Below, in pieces: positions 25,528 to 36,720 of a stretch of 64,000 nucleotides of DNA. The stretch is from Stercorarius parasiticus (taxonomy: Eukaryota; Chordata; Aves; Charadriiformes; Stercorariidae): the NCBI GenBank assembly GCA_013396915.1, contig VWZL01000903.1, positions 401,700-465,699 on the forward strand, written 5' to 3'. Within the stretch, counting starts at the first letter, position 1, and each line of letters starts with the position of its first letter. Both the position numbers and the translations under genes were made by a program. The notes below the pieces were generated by a model. It was not told where the DNA came from. It searched no databases and saw only the letters and a list, made by a program, of their open reading frames with translations.

Positions 25528-25602
25528 AGAATCATAGAATCATCTAGGTTGGAAAAGACCTTTGAGACCATCGAGTCCAACCGTAAGATCATGGAGTCCA
25601 GC
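25528..25602 (-). mobile_element. CR1 LINE 3' tail with an imperfect duplication of its end
   Basis: AGAATCATAGAATCATCTAG followed by GTTGGAAAAGACCTTTGAGA and CATCGAGTCCAACCGT is the reverse complement of a CR1 tail of the subtype ending in AATGATTCTATGATTCT. The following bases, AAGATCATGGAGTCCAGCTG, look like a second, diverged copy of the AGACCATCGAGTCCAACCGT block. The element may therefore carry a short internal duplication. Only the last 55-75 bases of CR1 are present. Confidence 0.9.
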
Positions 25603-25757
25603 TGTATACATTTTATAAAATACAAGTTTACTCTGAAGCATTTTTAATCTGAAATACAACGTTGTGCTTAAGGAAGCAATAAAAACAGTTGACCAAGGTG
25701 TGATCTCCAGTTGCGTTTACTTCCTCCCCAGCCTTCGCATAACAAGGCATCCGTGGC

Positions 25758-25809
25758 ACCGGACAACCGTTAGAAGTCTTAAGACCGGACAACCGTTAGA
25801 AGTCTTAAG
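25758..25809 (+). repeat. Perfect 26-bp tandem duplication
   Basis: ACCGGACAACCGTTAGAAGT plus CTTAAG is present twice without a mismatch (25758-25783, 25784-25809). Identity suggests a recent duplication or an assembly artefact. The unit has two CG dinucleotides, which are rare in this window. Confidence 0.97.
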
Positions 25810-25917
25810 CCCTAGCATCTGCTTGGGACCCAAGTGTCTCTGATGAAGTATTACATCAGACATACATTATTTGCTTAATGTAAGATTCTCATTTCTTTGG
25901 GCCCAAATTCTCATTTG

Positions 25918-25933
25918 TTTTTTTTTTTTTTTT
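25918..25933. repeat. T16 homopolymer
   Basis: Uninterrupted run of sixteen T; no retrocopy recognised beside it. Confidence 0.97.
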
Positions 25934-26152
25934 GCTGCATTTCAGCCAAAGACATTGCATTTGCATAATCAAAGAAAAAACTTTTTTCCATCTGAGGTCT
26001 ATATCAAAATGGAGCACCTCAAAGCAAAGTCTTGAGTTGTTTTAAAGAAAAGCTACAAATGGTTTTGACTGTTGAGAAAAGAAAAGGTGAACAGAGGATA
26101 CATATCCCTCTCCTCAGATTACTATCTGATCAAAACAAAAATAAACCCTTGT

Positions 26153-26753
26153 TGGCATGGCAAAGTTCCATGTTAACAGCAGTTGTCTAAATCCACAAAA
26201 AGGCTGGTGGGACACCTGTGGACACCCAGCCAGCAACTAGGACCACGCAGCCACTTTCTCATTCCCCCCGCTGGGATGGGGAAGAGAATCAGAAAAGTAA
26301 AAGTGAGAAAACTCGTGGGTTGAGATAAAGACAGTTTAATAAGTAAAGCAAAAGCCACACACATAAGCGCAGCAAAACAAGGAATTCATTTACTGCTTCC
26401 CATCGACAGGCAGGTGTTCAGTCATCTCCAGGAAAGCAGGGCTCCATCACATGTAACAGTTACTTAAGAAGACAAAATGCCCTAATTCTGAATAACTTCC
26501 TCCTTCTTCCCCCAGCTTTATATGCTGACCAATATCCCTTTGGTCAGTTGGGGTCAGCTGTCCTGGTTGTGTCTCCTACCAACTTTTTGTGCCCTTCCAG
26601 CCTGCTCGCTGGCAGGGCGTGTGAGGAGCAGAAAAAGCTTTGACTGCTTAACAACTAAAATCACCGGTGCACTACCAACACTATTCTCATCCCAAATCCA
26701 AATATCAGCTGGTAGTAAGAAATTCAACTCTATCCCATCCAAAATCTTGACAA
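26153..26753 (+). mobile_element. Solo-like avian endogenous retrovirus LTR
   Basis: I recognise the overall sequence from common bird ERV LTRs. It has a CAGTTTAATAAGTAAAGCAA block, a GGCAGGTGTTCAGTCATCTC block, CCCCCAGCTTTATATGCTGA with a TATA-like box at 26517-26525, CTTTGGTCAGTTGGGGTCAG, and the end block CAACTCTATCCCATCCAAAA. It begins TGG and ends near CAA, and a five-base repeat CTTGT lies on both sides (26148-26152 and 26754-26758), consistent with a target-site duplication. No gag, pol or env sequence adjoins it, so it is best read as a solo LTR left by recombination. The exact family (ERVL- or ERVK-like) and the exact ends are inference. Confidence 0.8.
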
Positions 26754-26810
26754 CTTGTTGCATGTAACAACTTGCAAATTGTAACAACTAGGTAAGTAAA
26801 AAAAAAATGG

Positions 26811-27838
26811 TTGCATGATTGGGCTCAGAGGGTAACAGTCAATGGGTCATATTCTACCTGGAAATCAGTATCCACTGGAGTACCACAGGAGTCTGTTCTG
26901 CGACCTGTTTAATATCTTTATCAGGGATCTGGGGGAGGTGACAAAGGTCACCCTTGTCATATTTGCAGATGACACCAAACTGAGAGGAGCAGTTGTTATG
27001 TTCAAGGGAAGGGTTGCAATCCAAAGGGAGCTGTACAGGCTGGAAGCATAGGCCAACAGACATACCATGAAATTCAGCAAGGACAAATGCAAAGTCCTGT
27101 GCCTGGTAAAGAAGAGCCTCTGACAATGATGCATGCTGGTGACTGGCTGACTGAGGAGCAAGTCTGTGGGAAAGGACTTGGTAGACAGCAAGCTGAACAT
27201 GAGCCAACAGCATGCCCTGGCAGAAAAGAAGGCCAACAACATCCTGGGCTCTATTAACAGAACAACAGCAAGTAAATTGAGAAAAGTAATTGTCCTCCTC
27301 CTCTTGGAATTTGTTAGACTGCATCTAGAATATGATATTCAGTTTCGGGTCCTCAAATACAAGAAAGACCGTGACCTACTTAAGCAAATTCAGCAGTGGG
27401 CTGCCAAGACTGTAAGGGGACCCAAAGCACTTGCCCTGTGAGGAGAGGCTGAGAGAACAGGGCTTGTTCTGCCTGGAGAACAGATAGCTTCCAAGGGACC
27501 TAACAGGAGCCTGTCTGGATCTATCAGTAAGTTATCAAGAAAACAGAGCCAGGCTCTTTTTAGCAATGTACAGTGGGAGAAGGAGACAACAAACATAAGC
27601 TGAAATAACAGATTCCAACTGGATATAAGGAAAAACTTTTTCACAGTGAGGACAGTTAAGCAGTGGAATAAACTGCCCAGGCAGGTTGTTTCACCTCTGT
27701 CCTCGGAGGTTTTCAAGAACTGAGTGAAAAGCCTCAAGTAACACCATCTGCTCCAATAGCTGACCCTGCTTTGAGGAAAAGGTTGGAATAGAGACCTCCT
27801 GATATCACTTCTAACCTACATTATTCTATGGCTCTATA
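26811..27838 (+). mobile_element. CR1 LINE, reverse transcriptase C-half to 3' end, old and broken
   Basis: CR1 ORF2 encodes an endonuclease and a reverse transcriptase; this copy begins within the reverse transcriptase. The frame near 26842 reads FNIFIRDLGE followed by FADDTKL at 26962-26982, the polymerase motif with both catalytic aspartates. It continues with AIQRELYRLEA and then meets a stop. The same frame resumes at 27166 with KLNMSQQHALAEKKANNILG, ending near 27441. A frameshift follows, because the next conserved block (GAGGAGAGGCTGAGAGAAC) is in another frame. The 3' end is diverged, closing at TTATTCTATGGCTCTAT. It is 5'-truncated and cannot encode a working protein. It starts 57 bases after the LTR and points the same way as the next CR1. 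Confidence 0.92.
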
Positions 27839-28341
27839 AAATTCACTTTTCCAAATGTAATGCTCTCTTCTCAAGAGCTTTTCAGTTTTATTATTAAAAT
27901 TCAGTCATTATAGATATGCTTTTGCCTACTGTATATAAGTTGTTAAAATCCTAGTTTGTACTTCAGCAGTTTTAAAGTGTAAGTGAAGTGTGGTTTTAGC
28001 ACAGAATATTACATTAAGTTAAATGCTTAAATAGATTAACAGACATCTGTATGGTAATCAGTTATTAAAAGCATTTGCTGAAGACAGAAAGCCGAGTCAA
28101 AAAAACCTCTCTTGAATCCCACACGTATTTTCTCCCCCCTAAGAAACACTACGGAGAAACTACAGCCCAGATATTGGCACAGTATCCTAACCTCCCTTCA
28201 AACTTTTCTTTGTGGGTTAGAACTGACATAACGATTTTCTGAGTTCTTCAAGAAGTAAGGAGTTGTCAGCTGACACAAGTTATCCACGGATGTGCCACTA
28301 ATACTATTAGCTTGACTCAGAGGTAAGGCCAGAGAATAGTT
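27839..28341. other. Spacer between two CR1 copies
   Basis: AT-rich sequence without a recognisable gene or element. The last part (28270-28341) may be the diverged beginning of the next CR1, but the match is not clear enough to include. Confidence 0.6.
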
Positions 28342-29842
28342 AAGAAAACTGGACATACATAAGTCCGTGGGCCCTGATGGGATGCACCCACAAGTGGTGA
28401 GGGAGCTGGCTGTTGTCATCACGAGGTCACTCTTGATAATCTTTGAACAATCATGGCAACTAAGAGAAATGCCTGAGAACTGAAGGAAAGCAAATGTCAC
28501 ACACTAACTTCAAGAAGGGCAAGAAGGAGGAACCAGGTATCTACAAGCTGGTCAGCCTCACTTTGGTCCCTGGGAAGATGACAGAGCAGCTAATCCTGGA
28601 AAGTATTTCCAGACATGCGAAGGACAAGAAGGTGATTGGGAGTAGTCAGCATGGATTCACATTGGGGAGGTCATGCTTGACCAACGTCATAAACTTCTAT
28701 GATGAAATGACTGGCCTGGTAGATGAGGGGAGAGCAGTGGACATTGTCTACCTAGGCTTCAGTAAAGCTTTTGACACTGTGCCCCATAAGATCCTCAGAG
28801 AAGCCGATGAAGAACAGGATGGATGAGCAGAGAGTGAGGCAGGTTGATGATGATCAGTGGCATGAGATCTAGTTGGAGGCCAGTAACTAGCAATGTACAC
28901 CACAGGTCAATACTAGGTCCAGTCCTGTTTTAGAACTTAATGATCTGGATGATGAGGCAGAGTGTACCCTCAGCAAATTTGCTGATGATACAAAACTGGC
29001 AGGAGTGGCTGATACACCAGAGGGCCATGTTGCCATCCAAAGAGACCTTGACAGGCTGGAGAAATGGGGTGATACAAACCTCATGAAGTTACAAGGGGAA
29101 GTGCAGAGTCCTGTACCTGGGGAGGAACAACTCCATACATCAATATATGCTGGGGGCCACACAGCTGGAAAGCAGCTTTGCAGAAGAGGACCTAGGGGTC
29201 CTGGTGGACACCAAGTTGAACTTGAGTCACCAATGTGCCTTTGTCGCAAAGAAGGCTAACGATATCCTGGGCTGCATCAGGAGGATTCTTGCCAGCAGGT
29301 CCAGGTAAGTGATCCTTCCCCTCTACTCAGCACTGGTGAGGCCACGCCTGGAGTACTATGTCCAGTTCCTGGCTCCCCAGTATGAGAGGCATGGACATAT
29401 TGGAGAAAGTCCAACAAAGAGCCACAAAGATGATTAAGGGACTGGACCATCAATTATACAAGGAAAGACTGAGAGAACTGCAAACATTTAGCCAGGGGAA
29501 GACTGGGGTGGATCTTATAAAAGTATATAAATACCTGAAGGAAGGGTGCAAAGAAGATGGAGCCAGGCTTTGCTCAGTGGTGCCCAGTGGCAGGACTAGA
29601 GGCAATGGGCACAAACTGAAATACAGGAGGCTCCCTCTGAACATCAGGAAGCACTTTGTCACTGTTAGGGTGACTGGGAACAGGTTGCCCAGGGAGCCTG
29701 TGGAGTCTCCATCCTCAGAGATATTCAAAGGCATCTGGACATGGTCCTAGGCAACAGGCTCTATGTGACCCTGCTTGACCAGGAGGAATTGGACAAGATG
29801 ACCTCCAGAGGTCCCTTCCAAACTCAACCATTCTGCGATTCT
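28342..29842 (+). mobile_element. CR1 LINE, about 1.5 kb, with damaged reverse transcriptase
   Basis: This is the longest CR1 copy in the window. It starts upstream of the reverse-transcriptase fingers (GTGGGCCCTGATGGGATGCA), continues through the frame at 28494-28826 with HGFTLGRSCLTN and EGRAVDIVYLGFSKAFDTVP, and reaches [10 protein letters not shown] at 28969-28998. In motif A the family normally has LDFSKAFD; here the first catalytic aspartate is replaced by glycine. Motif A and motif C are in different frames, with a slightly short interval between them. The C-terminal part is readable at 29358-29750 (KVQQRATKMIKGLDHQLYKE). The 3' end GACCTCCAGAGGTCCCTTCC and AACCATTCTGCGATTCT is typical. 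It is an inactive fossil, same orientation as its left neighbour. Confidence 0.96.
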
Positions 29843-29850
29843 GGACACTC

Positions 29851-29893
29851 AAAGAAAAAAAAAAAAGAAAAAAGAAACAGAAACATAAAAAGA
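29851..29893 (+). repeat. A-rich tract directly after a CR1 3' end
   Basis: Runs of A broken by G and C begin eight bases after the CR1 end. CR1 elements normally end in short ATTCTATG-type repeats rather than poly(A), so the tract may be pre-existing target sequence or later expansion. Confidence 0.85.
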
Positions 29894-31345
29894 TTACATT
29901 CTTTTACTTTTGTTCTTCCTGTTTTTAAATTCTTCCTTTAAACAAGCTGGTAATATTTTTCATAGTGAGAATGTTAAAATGCTCCCAGAAAACAAGGAAA
30001 GCAAAATACAGCATCATGAAATAATACAAATCTCTTTCATTTTAAAAGAGCCTTAGAAAGTTATGAGTTAGATTCAAAATTTTTAACATGATTCATTTGC
30101 TCATTTGAGATTATATGTATTTCAATAGAGGTAAAAAATGAGAAAGTCAGTGAAACTTCAATATAACAGATTACTATAGCTTTGCAATTGAAAATACTAG
30201 CAGTGTACTCAGCCAATTACATACACTTGCTTAAAACGAAGAATATAATACTGAGGGTCTTGTAAAAAAACACATTGGCACAAATATCCAGGGCTGAAAT
30301 GAGACTGTTGCATATATAAAACTGATTGTTATTCTGGATGCTAAAGCTGCACTAATCCCACCACAAAGTCTGGAGACGTGTTAGAGAAAGATGTTAATTC
30401 CTTCTTAAATATATACAGAGAGAAGAGACCCTGCTACCAAAAGCTTGTATTACAAAGGTAAGGGAGAGAATGACAGGATACTATCATTTCCCTGGGGTGA
30501 GTGTGCCTGGCCAATTCTCATACAAGGAATTCAGCAGAAACTGGAGGAACAAATATGGTACTACAGAAACACCAGGTCCCTTCAAATACTAATAAGGCTA
30601 CCTCTGTCCAAAAGCTTTTTCAATGTTTGCTGGAAAAAAGATCTCTAGAGACAACACATATTAGTAGTACATGGTCATGTACTCAAGAAAGGCCCCAAAA
30701 AATAGACTGAAGTGGAAAACTGGAAGATGGGCAGCATCAGCACCTTTCCAGAGAATGAAAGTGATTTTGCAGAATCAGAAATCAGTATTAAACAGGACTT
30801 TGAATGACAAAAGAAACAGTAAATCATATAATCAGAACCACTGCTATTGCACTGGATACATATGGGAACTTAGACGTAATCCTGTCACAACTTCTTCTCC
30901 CCCAGTATGAACATACTTGGTTTATGGACTTCAATATCACCATTTGAACTCTACATCTTGGCCCCCCGTCTCTTACAAAAAAGTGACATTGCCAGAACTA
31001 TCTGACTGCTACTTAAAAGCTCCACGGTGCATTTGGTTCAGTGAAATTTACAGCCTGTATTAGAACAGAGTCCAGAAGCAGTGTCACAGATTTCTAATCA
31101 GCACATATTCTCCAGCAATGAGCATATTATGAAAATCTACCGCTAGATAAAGTCATTCTAAAAATGGGCTGCCTAAGATAAAGGTGTAGATACTCCTACT
31201 GAGCTGAGTGAATGCATTTGAAAAGAAAGAGTCATTATTTCACTGCGATACAGTTACTTGTATAGAACATTAGCTTTCAGTTTCAATTCAGTACATGTTT
31301 AAGCACAGGCCTAATTTTGGTTCAATGTGGTTGTTCCTCTTGAAG

Positions 31346-31412
31346 TCACAGATTCACAGGAAATAGTTCTGGAAGGGACTGGATATTTCATCATGCCACC
31401 CTGAGGTACAAA
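31346..31412 (-). mobile_element. Possible very old CR1 3' tail
   Basis: On the + strand, TCACAGATTCACAGG, TCTGGAAGGGACTGG, ATTTCATCA and CCACCCTG follow the order of the reverse-complemented CR1 tail (TCACAGAATCA, GGTTGGAAGGGACCT, GATCATC, CCAACCC) with many changes. The similarity is suggestive only. Confidence 0.4.
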
Positions 31413-34400
31413 CACAGGCTGACACAGCTCTGAGTGCCTTTGCACTGGCTGCTGTTCCATAGGAGCACCCTGAGCTTTCACATGGAGGGTCTAGTGTACA
31501 CTGGGAAAAAAATGTCTGGGGTAAATAACCCTAACAAAAGCATTCTTAGCAGTCCTAAAAGACATTTAAATGACTGGTTCATCCACCTATCCATAGGAAA
31601 AAAGTTGGCCCCAGCTCCCTACAAACTGTAATACTATTTCAGCAAAAGCTTGCTTTTCACAGCGTTACTGCATCTCTGGGGAGTTAGGCGTCGCACGTGA
31701 ACATCACCAAGAGCAATATTGCCTAGGTTTTAATGTTTTCATTTTTCGTGCATAAACCTCGTCTGTGAGATGTTCTAACAGTGTGCATCAGAAAAAAACA
31801 GCAAGCAAACAAAACCCAATCCCCCCCAAAAACAAGCTCTGCCAATAACCTCTGCTCTCTGCTCTGCTGCAGATCTTGACCTATGGACCAACTTGACAAA
31901 AAAAAGTTCTCTCTGCTTTGGATCATACTAATTTCCTGATTGTGAAATAAAAGATACACATGCAATCAACTAATTGCACATCCTAGTACTAAGCAGTAAA
32001 AAAGCTACTTTACAAAAGATTACACATGAATATTTCTACTGGGAGTGAAACAAAATTGAGTTTTTCAAAGAACATTGGAGTTATATTTGGCGTTTTTATG
32101 GTAAATTGCACCTAGTAATGATCCTTGAGGATAACTATGAATTCACTTTTACTTATCATCTGTGACAACAGTGCTGCTCTTGGTGAGGAACTGCCCCTGC
32201 AAGGGTGCCTCTGCTTCTCTTGACACTGGAAGGCAAATTGGAGAATCTTCTCTTGTTCTACTTCACAGCTACATTCTGAGTGACTAATTGGTTAGAAATC
32301 CCTACAGGGACTAAAAGTGCTGGTAAAAGAAACAAAATAAATTTGCATTTAAGCCTGGGCCAAGATTAGGGGGAGACAAGAAAAAAAATAATTAAATAAG
32401 GACAGTGATAAGATGGAAAAATAAATATTATTTCATCAAGATTAGAGACATAAAGTTCCCACTAGCAGCATTTAAGTAGAAAGTACAAGAGAAGCAAATT
32501 CTGACAGTATGCTCTTCCCCCTTGCATACAAGCAGCTAACGTTCCTATGGGAACCTGCACTGGTTGAAACTGGGCATACCTCATCCAGAACTGTAAAACA
32601 CTGGGGATGGAGTCTGCCAAATGCAGTGGTGCAGGGCATGTGAAGACACTAGGTTTTGATTGTCTGCTGGATTCACTTTACAATAATCTTTTCACCACTT
32701 TCTAATTTCAGCCTGGAAAGCCTCTTGTGTCTGCAGAAGTAGAAGTGTGCAAATGGAAAGAACTCTTGTTGGGGCAATGACAAACTTACAAACTGACTTG
32801 GGAATTGTCTTCAGCACAGCACGGAGTTGCATAGGTTTACTTACACATAGCTCTCTGATAAGCAGCTGAGTCAAGACATGTTGTCTCATAACCTCTCTTC
32901 TTCTATTCTAGGCACTGTGAATATTGTCCAAGCTACAACTAATATAGAAATTCAGAGTCTGGTATTCATCTTCAGTGCCATTATCATATTTATAGCTTTT
33001 TCTAAAGCCTTGAGATTTGCCATTATGTAAAGACAAGATTATTTTGAAACTGCACACACCGACTTAAGTGTGATCACAAGAGGGGTCCTGATCTGATGTC
33101 TATCTATTGCTATTGCCTAGATCTTGAAAAAGGGATGCAGATTCACACTAATATTTTCAGAAGCTATGTAGTTCCTAACTATCAATGAAACACTGGAAAT
33201 TAGAAATCTACTTACATTTTAATTCACTTTGGTGCTTCCCTACTTTCTGAACTCATGGACCTTTAAAATTTGTCTCCAAATCACAGGTTATTTACCATGA
33301 AACAATGTGCGTAAGACCTAAAACCATTTGCACTTCCCCACTGATTTACATTCACAGACTGGAAGCACAGATCATTGAATCTACAGCCTAACTAAAATCT
33401 GTTACATCAATTCAGGTTTTAATTTGCAGTAGCTTTTATTTCCTTAGATACGGTAAACCACTGTTCATCTCCCGCCTCACCATTCAGTAACAAAATTTGT
33501 CAGCTTTGTACTCATGTCATTACTTCCAACTTATTTGACCGGTTAATTCTAATTGCTTTCCCAGTAGAAGCTATTTATAATCCACTCCTCTGAAAAACTC
33601 CATCCAAAACTAAAACAAAAACAGGGCATTTGAACTTCCTACTGAGCCCCAGAGTCTGGAGCTGCTTCAGCTGCCATTTCAGTGCTTCTAATCTCTTAAG
33701 TGTAATTGCTTTTATTGTATCAGTATGGACCCAACTGGCTGCCACTCTTTTTAACCTGTTTCTTTCAACATTCACATTTAACCTCCATCAGTAAGCAAGG
33801 ATTATTAGTTGGAAGCAAGGGCAAAGGCAGCACATTATGATGAGAATGGTAATGGGGAGAGCAAGAATAATCAGTTGCAGGGAGCATTTTGAAAGTATTT
33901 TTCATCCTTTCCTAGGAATGCGGTAGCCACTCACAGCCATGCCCCATTTCTGACGGGAAGGATGACAGTGACTCCTGGATTTTAAGAAAGGAGCTTTATA
34001 TTTCCGATCTGATTCTAAGTCAAGCTACTGGGAACTAATACATAAATCATCATCACCCTCACCACCTGTGTGAGGGGGACCTGTCCAAAGAGTGAGCACT
34101 CCTGCCTTACTGAGCAAGCAGAGGGAGACGACTGCTGTCACAGGTGGCTTGTGGACTGTCTACAGGCAAGAATGCAACAAATGTGAAGAAAGATCAACAA
34201 GAAACAGCACACTTCACTGTTTCAGACTCACTGCAGAGGCTTTATTTCATAAATGTAGTGCAAGTTATTCTCCAAGCCACCCTCAGCTTTCCTGCAGATA
34301 CAAAATCTTTAGCTATCTACAGATTCTGACCCCATTCACTAAACATGACTGGTTTTACAAATAGCAAACCTCCTCCAGGCAGAATTCCCTTGTTACTAAA

Positions 34401-35023
34401 GTGGCACAGGAACAGCCTGCCTTGTCTTATGTTGTCTTCTCACTGTCACTAAGATGTGGAAAAATCTCCAGCAAAGAAGTCTCCCCAGCACTGTAGAACA
34501 CAGCAACCCCACAGGCAGTTCAAGTGAGCCATCTGGAAATGATGGGTATGTGACAAAAAAGAACAGGCCTGCTTTGGTTTAAGAACCATTTACATTGATA
34601 AAATACAGGAGCAGGTTTAAGCTGACTTTCACTCTCTCATACCAGTTACTAACAGTCTTAAACCAAAATTCATTCATACAAGCAGTGATCCTGCTTTAAC
34701 TAAAACAGGCAAATTTTATTTGCATGGGGCAATAGTTTCATGCAAAGTCTTAGAAATGTTCCATTTCCAGGCCAAGCCAGCAGAAAACTACTGTTGTCCT
34801 CTACTAATCTCATTATCACAAACCAAAAGGAAAAATAGCAAAAATTTGCTCCAATGTTGAGAAACAGTCTACAAGCTGAGAGGACATTGAGAACTTTCTC
34901 CCCAGCACCAGTGGTGCTGAAGGAGTCTGATAAACCCCTCAGTATTTCTTTCTAACAGATGCAACATGAACAGAGATGCCATGATTATATTTCCATTTTT
35001 AAAAACAGAGTTTTATTTTGGTA

Positions 35024-35051
35024 GGGTGTTGGGTGCAGGAGGGTTGTGGGG
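35024..35051 (+). other. Canonical G-quadruplex motif
   Basis: Four G-runs of at least three are separated by loops of 4, 7 and 4 bases: GGG TGTT GGG TGCAGGA GGG TTGT GGGG. This satisfies the usual G3+N1-7 rule. It stands out in an AT-rich region, is followed by a T-run, and has no recognised gene beside it. Confidence 0.9.
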
Positions 35052-36720
35052 TTTTTTAAAACCTCACTCTGTCCCGTAAATCTGGATGTAACCAAGATCA
35101 GAGTGCCCAGACCAATGGCTCATAATGGAATCAAATCTTCTTTGACTGAGGCACTAAGTGAGGATTTTGAAAAATAGGTTATGGTGAGATTGCAGTTCAG
35201 TCTGTTTCCTAGCAAACGGGGAGAAAGAAGAATAAGGCTGGGTGAAAAACTGTCCACAGAAGCACTGAGGGAAAAGCATTTGTTACATCTGTGTTTGCCA
35301 GGTTTAGCTTAATTGGTTTATCACATGGTGTTATTTGAAGGCTCGTTGTCTTTTGTAAACTGTTAATGGAGAGCAAATCTCATGTGTTACTTCTCTCTAT
35401 CAGTAGAGAACAGCTAGAATTGGAAACTTTGCATAAAAATAAGCAGTTAGACCAACTGAAGAAGCATGTTGACAGATCAACAAAACAGGCTGTATGGCTG
35501 CAGGACACAGATGTATTACAAGCAAAAGAATCTGAGTGTTGGAAATGTCTAGGGGCTAGCTTGGAAACATGTATCCTTGTCGAGAATCTTCTACAAGACT
35601 GATTTTGGTTATTGGGCCTGAGAAGCACATATGAAATTCAGATTAAGTAAAAAATGAAACTTCTTTTATTAAATTTGAAGTTTCCATGTCCAATCACCCA
35701 AGCCAAACGCTATGCTTTTGATAAATGAAGGTTCAACACTGCCCTGACACCTTACACAGACTTATACCAAGTTGAGTTAGGCAGTAACTATGTTAGACTG
35801 CATTAGGGGTTATTTGTTGAGGACACAAAGTGCTTTTGTTTAGCATACCATACATTTTTTTTCCCTTAAAAAAATCTCAGAAAAAAAGAAAGCAAAAAAA
35901 GCATCAGATGGTAGATCATATTACTGTCACTTTCCTGGAAACATCTCAGACTTTTTGGCAACAGGGACACTACAATGCTATGAATAGAACTTAACCATAC
36001 ACAGTCTAGAGAATTATGCAAGTGGCATGTTATGCATTTACTCATAGAGAGAACTCTTACAGACATGTTTGTTAGCAACAGTTAATGGGTTGAGTAGGCG
36101 TTGAAATCTCTTTGCCCAAACTGGACTGACTTTTCCACTTAAGTGGACGTGTTAGCCAAGTAAAAATCCTTTCGTATTGAAATGTTTTTTCTAAATAGCT
36201 TCCTTTCAGTAAGTCTCAAAACAAATACACATTTATCTTTTACAATTCTGTAAAAAATTAAGATAGGAAAAAAATTCCCAGATAGATTTAGCATGTTGAA
36301 AAGAGAAAAAATGGTTTCCCTTAGTTTACATTTCCAGTCTTTTAAAAGATTGTACAAGTGTGCTTTTCTGTTAAGCATCCTCCGTTAGCTATAGGAAGCT
36401 GGAGAAAAGAGAGATACGGAGGATTTAATTGAGAAGGAAATAGACTGGCTATCGGGGAACCTCATTTCCTCTTCCCTCAAACACTTACACTTCCTCTACT
36501 AAGATGGAATATGATATATATGAACATGGTAACAAGAAGATGCAATGGAAAACTACTTCATTATATTTGCCTCTTAGTAGATTATGACCAAAAACCTGTA
36601 AGGCTTAATTAGGCAGGGTTCCATTGGGGTCTAATTTTGATCTAGAATTATCTAATAGTTTTATTAACCATACAAAAGGTAGACACACACACGTCCCCCC
36701 AAAAAAACCCAAATAAACAG

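Larger units (their letters stand above)
29894..36720. other. Mostly unique AT-rich sequence, no gene seen
   Basis: Apart from the possible CR1 remnant at 31.35 kb and the G-quadruplex motif at 35.0 kb (listed separately), no element was recognised. Open frames are all at most 90 codons and match nothing known. A short interrupted palindrome (CAGCACCA, one base, TGGTGCTG) is at 34903-34919. Confidence 0.6.

Noticed and set aside
26854..27324. 156-codon open frame on the minus strand, the longest in the window
   Set aside because: It lies antisense to the CR1 reverse-transcriptase region and its sequence is explained by the complement of that coding sequence. The same applies to 26865-27242, 27390-27737 and 28887-29249.
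34903..34919. CAGCACCA / TGGTGCTG interrupted palindrome
   Set aside because: Eight-base arms are expected by chance many times in a window of this length.
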